The notes under the pieces were generated by a model that did not search any database, had not been told where the DNA came from, and saw only the letters and a program-made list of their open reading frames with translations. DNA of 64,000 bases. Source: Gilvimarinus gilvus. GTDB lineage: Bacteria; Pseudomonadota; Gammaproteobacteria; Pseudomonadales; Cellvibrionaceae. A program made the translations under genes and the position numbers. Location: NCBI RefSeq assembly GCF_030518155.1, contig NZ_JAULRU010000577.1, forward strand, positions 124,001-188,000. The letters are read 5' to 3'. Positions 9,206 through 16,617 of this stretch are shown one piece after another. Position 1 is the stretch's first letter. Each line of letters begins with the position of its first letter.

Positions 9206-10114
9206 ATGAAACATTTACTGACTTTTATATTTCTGGTGACATCCGCAGGGGCGCTTCCATCTTTAGCCCAAACAACGGCCTCCAGAGTGATTGAAAGTGG
9301 CGGCAGCGGAGAGTCCAAAGCCATTATGTTGACTGACGCCTCTCTGACTACTCATACCATTTTCGCGCCGCAAAATATAAGTAAGTTTAGTACAGAGCAA
9401 AAATTACCTTTGGTGGTATGGGGCAATGGCGCCTGCAATGACTCGCCGTGGGAACATGTAAACTTTTTAAACGAAATCGCCTCGCACGGATTTTTCGTCA
9501 TTGCCATTGGCACCATGCCCACAACAAGTGGCGAGCAAGTCACCGAGCGCTCAACCTCAGCGAAATTAACCCAAGCAATTGACTGGACCGTTGCACAAAA
9601 CAACGATAAAGACAGCGCCTACCATCAGGCAATAGACACTGACAATATAGGCGTGGCGGGTATGTCTTGCGGCGGCTTACAGGCACTGGAAGTGGCAGGC
9701 GACTCTCGCATTTCAACACTCGGTGTTTTTAATAGCGGCATTTTTATTACCCCCATGCCCAGCCCCTTGCCCGGCATGCCCAACATCGACAAAACCCAAC
9801 TGGAAAAAATTCACACCCCCACACTCTACCTGCTGGGCGGCCCATCCGATATCGCCTACGAAAATGGTATGCATGATGTCGAAAACATTAACCATGTTCC
9901 GGTTTTTGTCGGCAACCTGGATGTAGGCCACGGCGGCACCTACCGCGAGCCCCACGGTGGCGAATTCGCGAGAGTCGCCACCGCCTGGTTCCAATGGCAA
10001 CTTAAGGATGACGAGCAAGCCGGACAACTGTTTGTCGGCAACCCGCCGGGGCTATCAAAAACGCCAAAATGGAGCTACAAACAAAAGAACTTCAGTAAGC
10101 CTCAAACCCCTTGA
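9206..10114 (+). CDS. Secreted alpha/beta hydrolase of unassigned esterase family
   Basis: A 302-residue exported hydrolase. The signal peptide ends near PSLA-21. Beta-strand LPLVVWGNGACNDSP leads to the oxyanion region. The nucleophile elbow is GMSCGG with Ser154, the acid is likely Asp215 in GGPSDIAYENG, and the His is His242 in DVGHGGTY. The overall pattern is like that of dienelactone-hydrolase, cutinase or PHB-depolymerase-type proteins, but it does not match one carbohydrate-esterase family that I recognise. It follows the first esterase by about 400 bp with its own AAGGA site, so it may be a separate transcription unit of the same hemicellulose island. Specificity for acetyl, feruloyl or glucuronoyl esters is open. 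Confidence 0.72.
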   Translation: MKHLLTFIFLVTSAGALPSLAQTTASRVIESGGSGESKAIMLTDASLTTHTIFAPQNISKFSTEQKLPLVVWGNGACNDSPWEHVNFLNEIASHGFFVIAIGTMPTTSGEQVTERSTSAKLTQAIDWTVAQNNDKDSAYHQAIDTDNIGVAGMSCGGLQALEVAGDSRISTLGVFNSGIFITPMPSPLPGMPNIDKTQLEKIHTPTLYLLGGPSDIAYENGMHDVENINHVPVFVGNLDVGHGGTYREPHGGEFARVATAWFQWQLKDDEQAGQLFVGNPPGLSKTPKWSYKQKNFSKPQTP

Positions 10115-10342
10115 TTGATCGGCGGCGTGGCAAGCTCTACTGTGACAGCCACGCACGCGAAGAAACCGCTCAGGGGCCAAGGCGTCCTGGCTGCCTGTGC
10201 GGCAGTGAACAATAGATTAGCGGCAAAAAAAGAAATTGCAACAACCACTTAACTCATATTTAGGGATTTGACCCAAATTTTTAGTGGTATTGCAACCTTT
10301 TGATTTTATTACAGATTTTTAAAGAGCGAAATTTTGGGTATT
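10115..10342. other. Convergent intergenic region with hairpin and imperfect inverted repeat
   Basis: A hairpin GCGTGGC (10125-10131) / GCCACGC (10148-10154) could terminate the esterase transcript. Further on, an imperfect inverted repeat pairs TTGCAACAACCACTTAA (10236-10252) with TTTAGTGGTATTGCAA (about 10280-10295). The region is AT-rich and lies at the 3' side of vapC. No heptamer array is present here, unlike other convergent junctions in the window. Confidence 0.45.
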
Positions 10343-10759
10343 TCAGTTGGTTAGTAATAGGTTCTTAAATGGATGGGTGTTTTTCCAACGGTAGGTATGA
10401 AAATCTCGCTGATCCGTTGAAAGCACCTGCCCCGTGCCTAGCTCCTCGGCAAGCACAACTAACGAGGCGTCGGTAAGATCCATCGGCAAATCGCGATACT
10501 TGTCCATCAGCTCAGCGCAGCGCCGTAGGTGGGCTTCGGTTAATTCGAAGAGCTGGCAATACTGGTCAACCCTCGACATAAATACAACCTGTGCATTGAC
10601 TCCTAACCGGCTTAGCAAAAGATGACAAACCTCTGTCAGTACCGGCCAAGTCGTCACTAAGCTTTCATTCAACGCTTGCGTGACCTCGAGTGCGCGGGCA
10701 TGGTGCTTATCGCGCCGATTGGCCAGTGCCAGCCAATAGCCGGTATCAGCGATAATCAT
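10343..10759 (-). CDS. PIN-domain ribonuclease toxin, VapC-like
   Basis: A 138-residue PIN-domain protein, the expected length for a VapC-type toxin that cleaves RNA. Conserved acidic positions are visible: Asp5 in IIADTGYW, Glu in VLTEVCHLL, Asp in MDLTDASLVVLAEEL and Asp in LSTDQRDFHTY. It overlaps the upstream antitoxin gene by 14 nt, so the two are translationally coupled and the antitoxin is made first. Autoregulation by the pair at the palindrome 11038-11075 is expected from the family. The locus lies at the leader-distal side of the CRISPR array. It could alternatively be an orphan PIN nuclease, but the RHH partner makes that unlikely. Confidence 0.85.
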   Translation of the reverse strand: MIIADTGYWLALANRRDKHHARALEVTQALNESLVTTWPVLTEVCHLLLSRLGVNAQVVFMSRVDQYCQLFELTEAHLRRCAELMDKYRDLPMDLTDASLVVLAEELGTGQVLSTDQRDFHTYRWKNTHPFKNLLLTN

Positions 10760-11009
10760 GCTTTGCGCCTAGCGACTCGGAAAGCTCCTTTTTATAGGCC
10801 TCTGACAGATCCTCACCCCCTTCGCCACACCCAATAAAACCACCTCCCAACAAGGCCTCGCGCTGCGCTGCCGCTTTGGACATATGGCTGGCATAATACT
10901 CATCAATCGCCATCTTCAACACTTGCGTCATTGAGCTATGCTGCTGATTTTTAAGCACTTCTAGCTTGTCGATATACTCTTGCTCAACCCGCGCATTAAT
11001 CCTAGCCAT
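10746..11009 (-). CDS. Ribbon-helix-helix antitoxin of the VapC-like toxin
   Basis: An 87-residue protein. Residues 1-45 (MARINARVEQEYIDKLEVLK...MTQVLKMAIDEYY) form a ribbon-helix-helix DNA-binding unit, followed by a charged tail with a Gly-rich turn (LLGGGFIGCGEGGEDL) that would wrap the toxin. The frame is open to 11063, but ATG 11009 gives the RHH start exactly and has AGAGG about 9 nt upstream; the longer form would read through the operator. It is expected to neutralise the PIN toxin and repress its own promoter. Confidence 0.82.
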   Translation of the reverse strand: MARINARVEQEYIDKLEVLKNQQHSSMTQVLKMAIDEYYASHMSKAAAQREALLGGGFIGCGEGGEDLSEAYKKELSESLGAKHDYR

Positions 11010-11037
11010 AGTACAGCCTCTGTGTGAATTTTGAACA

Positions 11038-11075
11038 AGTATAGCTTGTATGACATTCGTCATACAAGCTATACT
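11038..11075. promoter_or_regulatory. Perfect palindromic operator upstream of the toxin-antitoxin operon
   Basis: AGTATAGCTTGTATGAC (11038-11054) and its exact reverse complement (11059-11075) are separated by the four bases ATTC. The site begins 29 bp upstream of the antitoxin ATG and is the likely binding site of the RHH antitoxin, probably overlapping the promoter. The perfect 17-bp arms make chance very unlikely. Confidence 0.85.
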
Positions 11076-11195
11076 TTGGAGTGCCCACGCGGGTCAGAAC
11101 CAGGGGACAGTTGCGGTTTTGCTTAGGCCAAAACTATCAGAGATTTAGGTGGGTGTCCTCGATTTACCTCACGTTAGAAAGCTGGCAAACGAGCA

Positions 11196-12443
11196 GAAAC
11201 ACCTCCACGTGCGTGGAGAAGACCAGGTTGTACCACCAGCCACTTGTAAAGTTATAGAAACACCTCCACGTGCGTGGAGAAGACGCCCTGTGTGCACAAT
11301 CCTGCTTGGCGCCCCCGGAAACACCTCCACGTGCGTGGAGAAGACAGCTACGCGGCTGGAGTCCGGTGGGGTAATCCGGAAACACCTCCACGTGCGTGGA
11401 GAAGACCGGTGGCGGCATCGTGGCGAGCTTCATAGGCATGAAACACCTCCACGTGCGTGGAGAAGACTATACATCGGTTACTGCCGGTGCCGATCATCTG
11501 GAAACACCTCCACGTGCGTGGAGAAGACTGTTCAGGGCTGGCAGATGGCGGCCCTGCTGCGGAAACACCTCCACGTGCGTGGAGAAGACCGCCTGATCTT
11601 CATAGCCTCGCTTGATTGTCCAGAAACACCTCCACGTGCGTGGAGAAGACAACAGTAATGTCACTCAGCGGCTAATGGCTGAAGAAACACCTCCACGTGC
11701 GTGGAGAAGACGAACGCTTTTTGATCCTTCTCGGCCTGCTTTAGGAAACACCTCCACGTGCGTGGAGAAGACTTGTAGCCGATCACGCCATGGAAATTGC
11801 CGACAGAAACACCTCCACGTGCGTGGAGAAGACTGAAGTCCATGCAAGCTGGCATAAGCGGTGCCGGAAACACCTCCACGTGCGTGGAGAAGACACGCTT
11901 TACGCTACGCTATGGAGCGGTTTATGAGAAACACCTCCACGTGCGTGGAGAAGACTGTTGCTTGCTTTGCTTAACCTATGTGTAAATAGAAACACCTCCA
12001 CGTGCGTGGAGAAGACCCCAAAAACCCGGAGCATAAACGCTAATGGCTGGAAACACCTCCACGTGCGTGGAGAAGACGCACAACGCTTGCGCCTATTAAC
12101 TTAAAGACTAGAAACACCTCCACGTGCGTGGAGAAGACAAATTGACCAGAAAAGTCAATTCTGAGCTCTAAGAAACACCTCCACGTGCGTGGAGAAGACC
12201 TAAAATACCCAAAGCCGTTTACTTTATCTTAGGAAACACCTCCACGTGCGTGGAGAAGACACCGATACCGCGGGCATGACGGCAGGTGATGCGGAAACAC
12301 CTCCACGTGCGTGGAGAAGACCCTTCAGAAAATGAGAAAACGTAATCTTTAGCAGAAACACCTCCACGTGCGTGGAGAAGACCAGATACACCGTCGATTG
12401 CTGTGGTTACGGCTGGAAACACCTCCACGTGCGTGGAGAAGAC
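11196..12443 (-). CRISPR. Type I-E CRISPR array, 21 repeats and 20 spacers
   Basis: A 28-nt repeat begins GAAACACC and ends GAGAAGAC on the plus strand, with a 7-bp stem CTCCACG / CGTGGAG around TG. Repeat starts fall every 61 bp from 11196 to 12416, giving 21 copies with 33-nt spacers throughout; the copies I compared are identical, including both end copies. In type I-E the Cas6e hairpin is preceded by about 5 nt and followed by a 7-8 nt 5' handle. That geometry fits only the minus strand (GTCTT, hairpin, GTGTTTC), so transcription should run right to left, with the leader on the cas2 side. No end-degenerate repeat was seen. Confidence 0.98.
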
Positions 12444-12490
12444 ACCAACATATTGTTAAAGATCTACGCACAAAACACAAGTTATGGCGT
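12444..12490 (-). promoter_or_regulatory. Presumed CRISPR leader, unusually short
   Basis: These 47 AT-rich bases separate the cas2 stop codon from the first leader-proximal repeat. They contain a short dyad CAACATATTG. No promoter boxes are obvious, so leader signals may extend into the 3' end of cas2, or the array may be transcribed from the cas operon. Confidence 0.5.
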
Positions 12491-12778
12491 TTACGACTGT
12501 TTTAGGGTTTCAATCACAAGCTGCAGGCCGCTAATTTCCGTCATCGAATTACGGACCGGGCCTACTGTGTAGATTTTATAACCAGGTGGTTTCGGTATAG
12601 ACCGAAACATCACTATTCCGGATTCGGGGGGGCAATGCTTATACAAATAATCGACTACTGTTTTTGCAACGGAATCCTTCACACCGGATACAAAAACATT
12701 CGCGCGGGGCTCCACAAACCAAAGTTTCATCCTGCCTCTGACAGCAGGAGGAAGGTCATTTGCGACGACCACGAGCAC
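12491..12778 (-). CDS. cas2: Cas2e, CRISPR adaptation protein
   Basis: A 95-residue Cas2 of the I-E type, opening MLVVVANDLPPAVRGRMKLWF and containing the family segments PRANVFVSGVKDSVAKTVVDYL and GIVMFRSIPKPPGYKIYTVG. It forms the Cas1-Cas2 integrase that inserts new spacers at the leader end. It overlaps cas1 by 23 nt and is the last gene of the cas operon. The array begins 47 bp past its stop codon. Confidence 0.96.
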   Translation of the reverse strand: MLVVVANDLPPAVRGRMKLWFVEPRANVFVSGVKDSVAKTVVDYLYKHCPPESGIVMFRSIPKPPGYKIYTVGPVRNSMTEISGLQLVIETLKQS

Positions 12779-13631
12779 GGCTCACCCCCAATACTTCGGC
12801 GACATCATCGGCTAACGTTGCTAACAAATCCATTTCAATCACCCGCTCACGAAATGCATCGGAAACTTTGTATTTGTTGTATCGGCCCGCCATATCCCGA
12901 GTTAACGAAAAAGATAGATCGATACACAGGTGCTCTTTGTACAGGTCAGCAAGGTCATAAACAAAAGGCAAGGGACTGCCCGAATGGATAAAGCCAATGT
13001 GTGGCGAATAGCCCATGCTGTGTACAGCCGAACACAAAATGCCGTACAAGGCCGCATTACAGGCAGTTAGAACTTGATTGGTGATATCGCTCGTTTCAAA
13101 CTTTCCAGGTACAAATTTGCGCCCCTTCCAGCCAACCTGATACTCCTCTGCCTTGGCTTGGTATAGGGCTCTAACCCGATGCCCTTCCATACCCACCATT
13201 TCCTTCAGGTTCTTACCATCTAAATCAGCCGTAGGAAAACGCCGTTTGAACATACGTCGAGCTACTTCCACAGATTTTTCTGAGTCAGCAGCCAGCTCAA
13301 TTTGTTGTTTCAGGTTGCGGGTATCAGAAGTAGGTAAGAAACCAGCGGCATAAAAAAGCAGGCTATCTTCCCCCACCCAGCACACAGAGCAATTGGCAGC
13401 CGTGGCCGTTTTAACCGCATCATGAGTAATGCTGGTACCCGGCCCCAGTAACAAGGCATTGAGCGTAGCTACTGGCAATGGCACGACATTATTGGTTGAA
13501 TCAATCCACTTGACGCTGCTGTCGTCAATTTCCAGCCTGCCCCGCTCCAGGTAAAGGAACGGGTACTTGTCCTTCACCTGAGGCAGGGAATCGCGGGTTA
13601 CTTTGACGAACAAACGTTGTCCGGCTGCCAT
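12756..13631 (-). CDS. cas1: Cas1e, CRISPR integrase
   Basis: A 291-residue Cas1 that catalyses spacer integration with Cas2. The metal-binding and catalytic residues expected for the I-E family are present: Glu149 in GMEGHRVRALYQ, His216 in GFIHSGSPLPF, and Asp226 and Asp229 in VYDLADLYK. Its N-terminal beta-sandwich (LYLERGRLEIDDSSVKWID) and all-alpha C-terminal half are complete. It starts at ATG 13631, two bases after the cas5e stop, so adaptation and interference genes are one operon. There is no fusion and no truncation. Confidence 0.97.
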   Translation of the reverse strand: MAAGQRLFVKVTRDSLPQVKDKYPFLYLERGRLEIDDSSVKWIDSTNNVVPLPVATLNALLLGPGTSITHDAVKTATAANCSVCWVGEDSLLFYAAGFLPTSDTRNLKQQIELAADSEKSVEVARRMFKRRFPTADLDGKNLKEMVGMEGHRVRALYQAKAEEYQVGWKGRKFVPGKFETSDITNQVLTACNAALYGILCSAVHSMGYSPHIGFIHSGSPLPFVYDLADLYKEHLCIDLSFSLTRDMAGRYNKYKVSDAFRERVIEMDLLATLADDVAEVLGVSRARGRRK

Positions 13632-13633
13632 GA

Positions 13634-14344
13634 TCAGGCCACAGGCAAGACAGTAACGCGGCGATCACGGTACAACTTGTGCTCGCCAAATTGCAGCGGG
13701 ACGTCATTGAGAGTCAGAACCTCGCCGTCATGCTCGCCTTGCAACACTTTAAATACCGGCGCGCGACTCTTGGACTCTGCCAGCTGTGTGGCTTTGTTCA
13801 TGGCATGCTCGGCATCAGTGCAAATACCCTGGGCGATGAACTCCGTCGGCACACAGTTCTTTCGCCCCAGATACAAATCCCACACCGGGTTTCGCAGCGC
13901 GGTTTCCAGCTCAGACAACTCTGCCTTCGATCCCTGCAAGGCAACCGCGAAGGCCATATCCTGCAGGTAGTAGCGGTAGGTCATTTTAGTACCACCCCCT
14001 ACTGCTTTCTTTCCTTCACTGGTTTTCGGAATCAGCAAACTCTGCCATGGGTCTTTATCGTCATAGCCACTACCTACCATATGAAAATCTCGCATCAATG
14101 GCTGACGTGGCATTGGCTTGCCGTGGCGGTCCATCGACACAAAGGCCTGCACCTGCATATCGCAATCAGCCCACTTCTCCAGCCGTTGTGTCTGCTTTCC
14201 TCCTACCCCCAGAGCACAACAAAGCAGACCAAACACACCGGACTTGGTGGGAAAATCAAGGCTGTCCCGCCGCCCAAACTTAGAGTCATGCCCCCACGAC
14301 TGGAGCGGTGCTTCCAACCATAACAGCAAATACGGATCACTCAT
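13634..14344 (-). CDS. cas5e: Cas5e (CasD), Cascade subunit
   Basis: A 236-residue RAMP-fold protein that caps the 5' handle of the crRNA in Cascade. The N terminus SDPYLLLWLEAPLQSWGHDSKFGRRDSLDFPTKSG-type segment (APLQSWG, FPTKSGVFGLL) and the C-terminal LYRDRRVTVLP are typical. A GTG at 14356 would extend the protein by four residues, but ATG 14344 has GAGGG immediately upstream and is preferred. It follows cas7e closely and precedes cas1 by two bases. Confidence 0.94.
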   Translation of the reverse strand: MSDPYLLLWLEAPLQSWGHDSKFGRRDSLDFPTKSGVFGLLCCALGVGGKQTQRLEKWADCDMQVQAFVSMDRHGKPMPRQPLMRDFHMVGSGYDDKDPWQSLLIPKTSEGKKAVGGGTKMTYRYYLQDMAFAVALQGSKAELSELETALRNPVWDLYLGRKNCVPTEFIAQGICTDAEHAMNKATQLAESKSRAPVFKVLQGEHDGEVLTLNDVPLQFGEHKLYRDRRVTVLPVA

Positions 14345-14356
14345 GGCTACCCTCAC

Positions 14357-15385
14357 TTACTGTACATGGCTTTGCAGAGATTCAATCAAGCTGTCGATAC
14401 TGAAGTTTTCATCTTCCCCCCAGTCATAGGAAGCCTGTTTTCCGAACAATGAGCCTGTCAACTTCTCTTTTTTATCGAGATAGCTCTTAAGCTCATCCAC
14501 ACTGGATTTTAAATAGCCTCCCTCTCGTGCCTTAACCGCGGTTTCAAACGGAACCTGTAAACGCTGCCCCTTGCGCACCATAACTCGGGCGAATTCCCAT
14601 GGGCTAGCTCCAGACTGAGTGGTTTGTCGGGCGTTGGGTACTGCAACGAACAGAGCCTTGGTAAAAGCCTCCACTGCCTGTTTCAAGTCTCCTTCGCCCA
14701 GCGTCTCCGCCAATTGACCAAGGTCGAGACTGATATAGCGATAATAGGTTGCCGAGTTGTATTCCAGGCTGCCCATATGAGCAGAGCCTGGTTCCTTTTG
14801 CATATCATCTAGTGCAGTGAAAAATTCCACTTCATTACTAACCTTATGCGTGGAGATTGCGTGAGAAAAGGAAGCGGCAGCCTCTACATTCATTTCGGCT
14901 GCCTTCGCCACCATACGACCAAAGAGCGCAATATCCAGTGCATCTGATGCGGGGTTCAATGCTTTCTTGGCTACCTTAGCCAGTTCCTTGTCTTTAATTT
15001 TGCTGTCGTCGAATGCCTTCTCTTCTGCATAGACCGCGAATGCCTCCGCTTCCGTATCACTCACAAACAACAAAGTATCATCTGTCAGTTGCGAAGCAAT
15101 TTTGGCGCCACAAGCATTTGCCTGTTCGTCTGAAGCACCAGCTGCCAAACATGCCTTGACAAAAATTTCTTCCGCTTTCTTGGTTCGAATACCCAAAGTG
15201 ACGCCGAATTCCTGCATGGCAAGCCGCACCTGCCGCTTCCAGCACTGAGAGCTAACCCGGGCACGTGGCACACCACCGACAATGGCAGATTTAGGCGCAC
15301 CCACATCATCCCGATTCAGGCAAGTGACCGGGAAAGACTGCAGGATATGGAATTCAATGCGAGTATTGGTATAACTGTTAGTCAT
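14357..15385 (-). CDS. cas7e: Cas7e (CasC/Cse4), Cascade backbone subunit
   Basis: A 342-residue Cas7 that would form the six-subunit crRNA-binding filament of Cascade. Recognisable segments are RIEFHILQSFPVTCLNRDDVGAPKSA-type N terminus, GGVPRARVSSQCWKRQVR, and ASFSHAISTHKVSNEVEFFTALDD. The middle segment SLEYNSATYYRYISLDLGQL and the late PNARQTTQSGASPWEFARV are also present. ATG 15385 follows AAGGAAATCAAC. It sits between cas6e (32 bp gap) and cas5e. Length and motifs suggest a functional protein. Confidence 0.96.
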   Translation of the reverse strand: MTNSYTNTRIEFHILQSFPVTCLNRDDVGAPKSAIVGGVPRARVSSQCWKRQVRLAMQEFGVTLGIRTKKAEEIFVKACLAAGASDEQANACGAKIASQLTDDTLLFVSDTEAEAFAVYAEEKAFDDSKIKDKELAKVAKKALNPASDALDIALFGRMVAKAAEMNVEAAASFSHAISTHKVSNEVEFFTALDDMQKEPGSAHMGSLEYNSATYYRYISLDLGQLAETLGEGDLKQAVEAFTKALFVAVPNARQTTQSGASPWEFARVMVRKGQRLQVPFETAVKAREGGYLKSSVDELKSYLDKKEKLTGSLFGKQASYDWGEDENFSIDSLIESLQSHVQ

Positions 15386-15417
15386 GTTGATTTCCTTGTC
15401 TTCAAATAAGTCATAAA

Positions 15418-16062
15418 TTAGTCAAACAGGCTTTCAATAACAGGAATAACCTGTAGTAGACCGCAGCCATAGGCACGGGCGCGGCCAATACCTTGAGAAA
15501 AACTATTAGCAAACTGCTCCCTATCGGTGATACGCAACATACCCAGCACATGGGCCTGGCCAATGGTCACATTGCGCTTGTGTTTATCCTGGAATTGCAG
15601 CACTTCGATCTTGTCGACCTGTAAACTCTGAGGAGAAACCTCAAATCCCCAGCTCTTGGCCGAACGCTCAATAAACCACTGAGTTATGTTTTCACGCCCC
15701 TTTACTACCACCAGTTTTCGGCTGGCACTGTCACGGCGGGTTGGGTTGACGATGACTTTAAAGCGGTACAAGTCATGCGCCAGAAAATCATTCGGTATCG
15801 GTTTACTAAGCACTTCTCCGTGCTGTCCATCCACCGCATTCATAGGCTCTCGATTAGCGAGCATCAGAATCTTTCGACCTCGCACATCGCCCCCCTGATC
15901 GGCATAGAGAATCCCGCTGGCTGCGCTGGCCTGCTTTTGCTCCGCATCGCGCACATCTTCATAGAGACTGTATACGACCCGGTGCAAGGAATACGGATCG
16001 GTAATACGTAATGCCTTCACCGCTCGACGATCCAAATGCAATACGCTGGCAATCATCGTCAT
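15418..16062 (-). CDS. cas6e: Cas6e (CasE/Cse3), crRNA-processing endoribonuclease
   Basis: A 214-residue RAMP endonuclease that cuts pre-crRNA at the base of the repeat hairpin. A His-containing N-terminal segment, YSLHRVVYSLYED (His27), matches the catalytic His position of the family. The C-terminal glycine-rich loop FSQGIGRARAYGCGLLQVIP is diagnostic. ATG 16062 overlaps the cse2 TGA as ATGA and has GAGGAGG upstream; an in-frame codon at 16119 would add residues inside cse2 and is rejected. Its location between cse2 and cas7e differs from the Escherichia coli order, where it follows cas5e. Confidence 0.94.
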   Translation of the reverse strand: MTMIASVLHLDRRAVKALRITDPYSLHRVVYSLYEDVRDAEQKQASAASGILYADQGGDVRGRKILMLANREPMNAVDGQHGEVLSKPIPNDFLAHDLYRFKVIVNPTRRDSASRKLVVVKGRENITQWFIERSAKSWGFEVSPQSLQVDKIEVLQFQDKHKRNVTIGQAHVLGMLRITDREQFANSFSQGIGRARAYGCGLLQVIPVIESLFD

Positions 16063-16613
16063 GCAGAATCCTCCTCGTTCTCGCTCTGAACAGGCTGCCC
16101 ATAAAATTCCTGAGCCCATTGGGTCTTGGTGCGCTGACCTGATTCGAAGCCGAAAAAACGCAATTGCCGAAGCAAGCGTTCATAATTCAGAGGCTGCCCC
16201 ACTTTGCTATCAACCAGAGTCAAAACAGGCCGAAGGATACGACAAGCTTCTGATAGCTCACTGCACGCCAACAGGCGACGAAGACGGGCCTTGGCCTGAC
16301 TGCTCTCTCGACCATCCTCGTAGCAAGCTGCAATCGCCTTGCCCAAGGTTAAAGAACCGTTCTGATCAGTTTTGGATTTGGCTATAGCTGCCGCGATGGT
16401 AACAAAGGGCAATCGCTCATAGTCTTTTTCAAGGTCTATCCCGAACCAGCCCAGCAGCTCCCAGCTCTGATATTCCATTGACGGGTTCTCGGCTCGGCGA
16501 AGGCGGGCGGCAAGTCCCTTATCCCTCTGGCAAAGTTCAATCACCGCCCCAACGAAACGCTGTTCTCGATTTCTCTCATTGCCTGACACCGCAGACGATG
16601 GATTCTCTTGCAT
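16059..16613 (-). CDS. cse2: Cse2 (CasB), Cascade small subunit
   Basis: A 184-residue mostly helical protein, the expected length for Cse2/Cas11e, which stabilises the R-loop as a dimer in Cascade. The segments RFVGAVIELCQRDKGLAARLRRAENP, LEKDYERLPFVTIAAAIAKS and LGKAIAACYEDGR resemble the family. It starts four bases after the cse1 stop and ends with an ATGA overlap with cas6e. Small subunits diverge fast, so the call depends partly on position. Confidence 0.9.
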   Translation of the reverse strand: MQENPSSAVSGNERNREQRFVGAVIELCQRDKGLAARLRRAENPSMEYQSWELLGWFGIDLEKDYERLPFVTIAAAIAKSKTDQNGSLTLGKAIAACYEDGRESSQAKARLRRLLACSELSEACRILRPVLTLVDSKVGQPLNYERLLRQLRFFGFESGQRTKTQWAQEFYGQPVQSENEEDSA

Positions 16614-16617
16614 GGCC

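Noticed and set aside
10236-10296. Inverted repeat near vapC considered as an integron attC site
   Set aside because: A possible ACTTAAC (RYYYAAC) core was seen, but no matching GTTRRRY core, no integrase and no cassette array; toxin-antitoxin location alone is weak.
11090-11125. GGTCAGAACCAGGGGACAGTTGC as a possible relic of a REP-associated transposase or integrated element
   Set aside because: The motif is short and there is no transposase or partner end nearby.
11149-12572. Several open frames across the CRISPR array with repeating HLHVRGED and TPPRAWRR peptides
   Set aside because: They are translations of the CRISPR repeat in different frames, with no gene signal.
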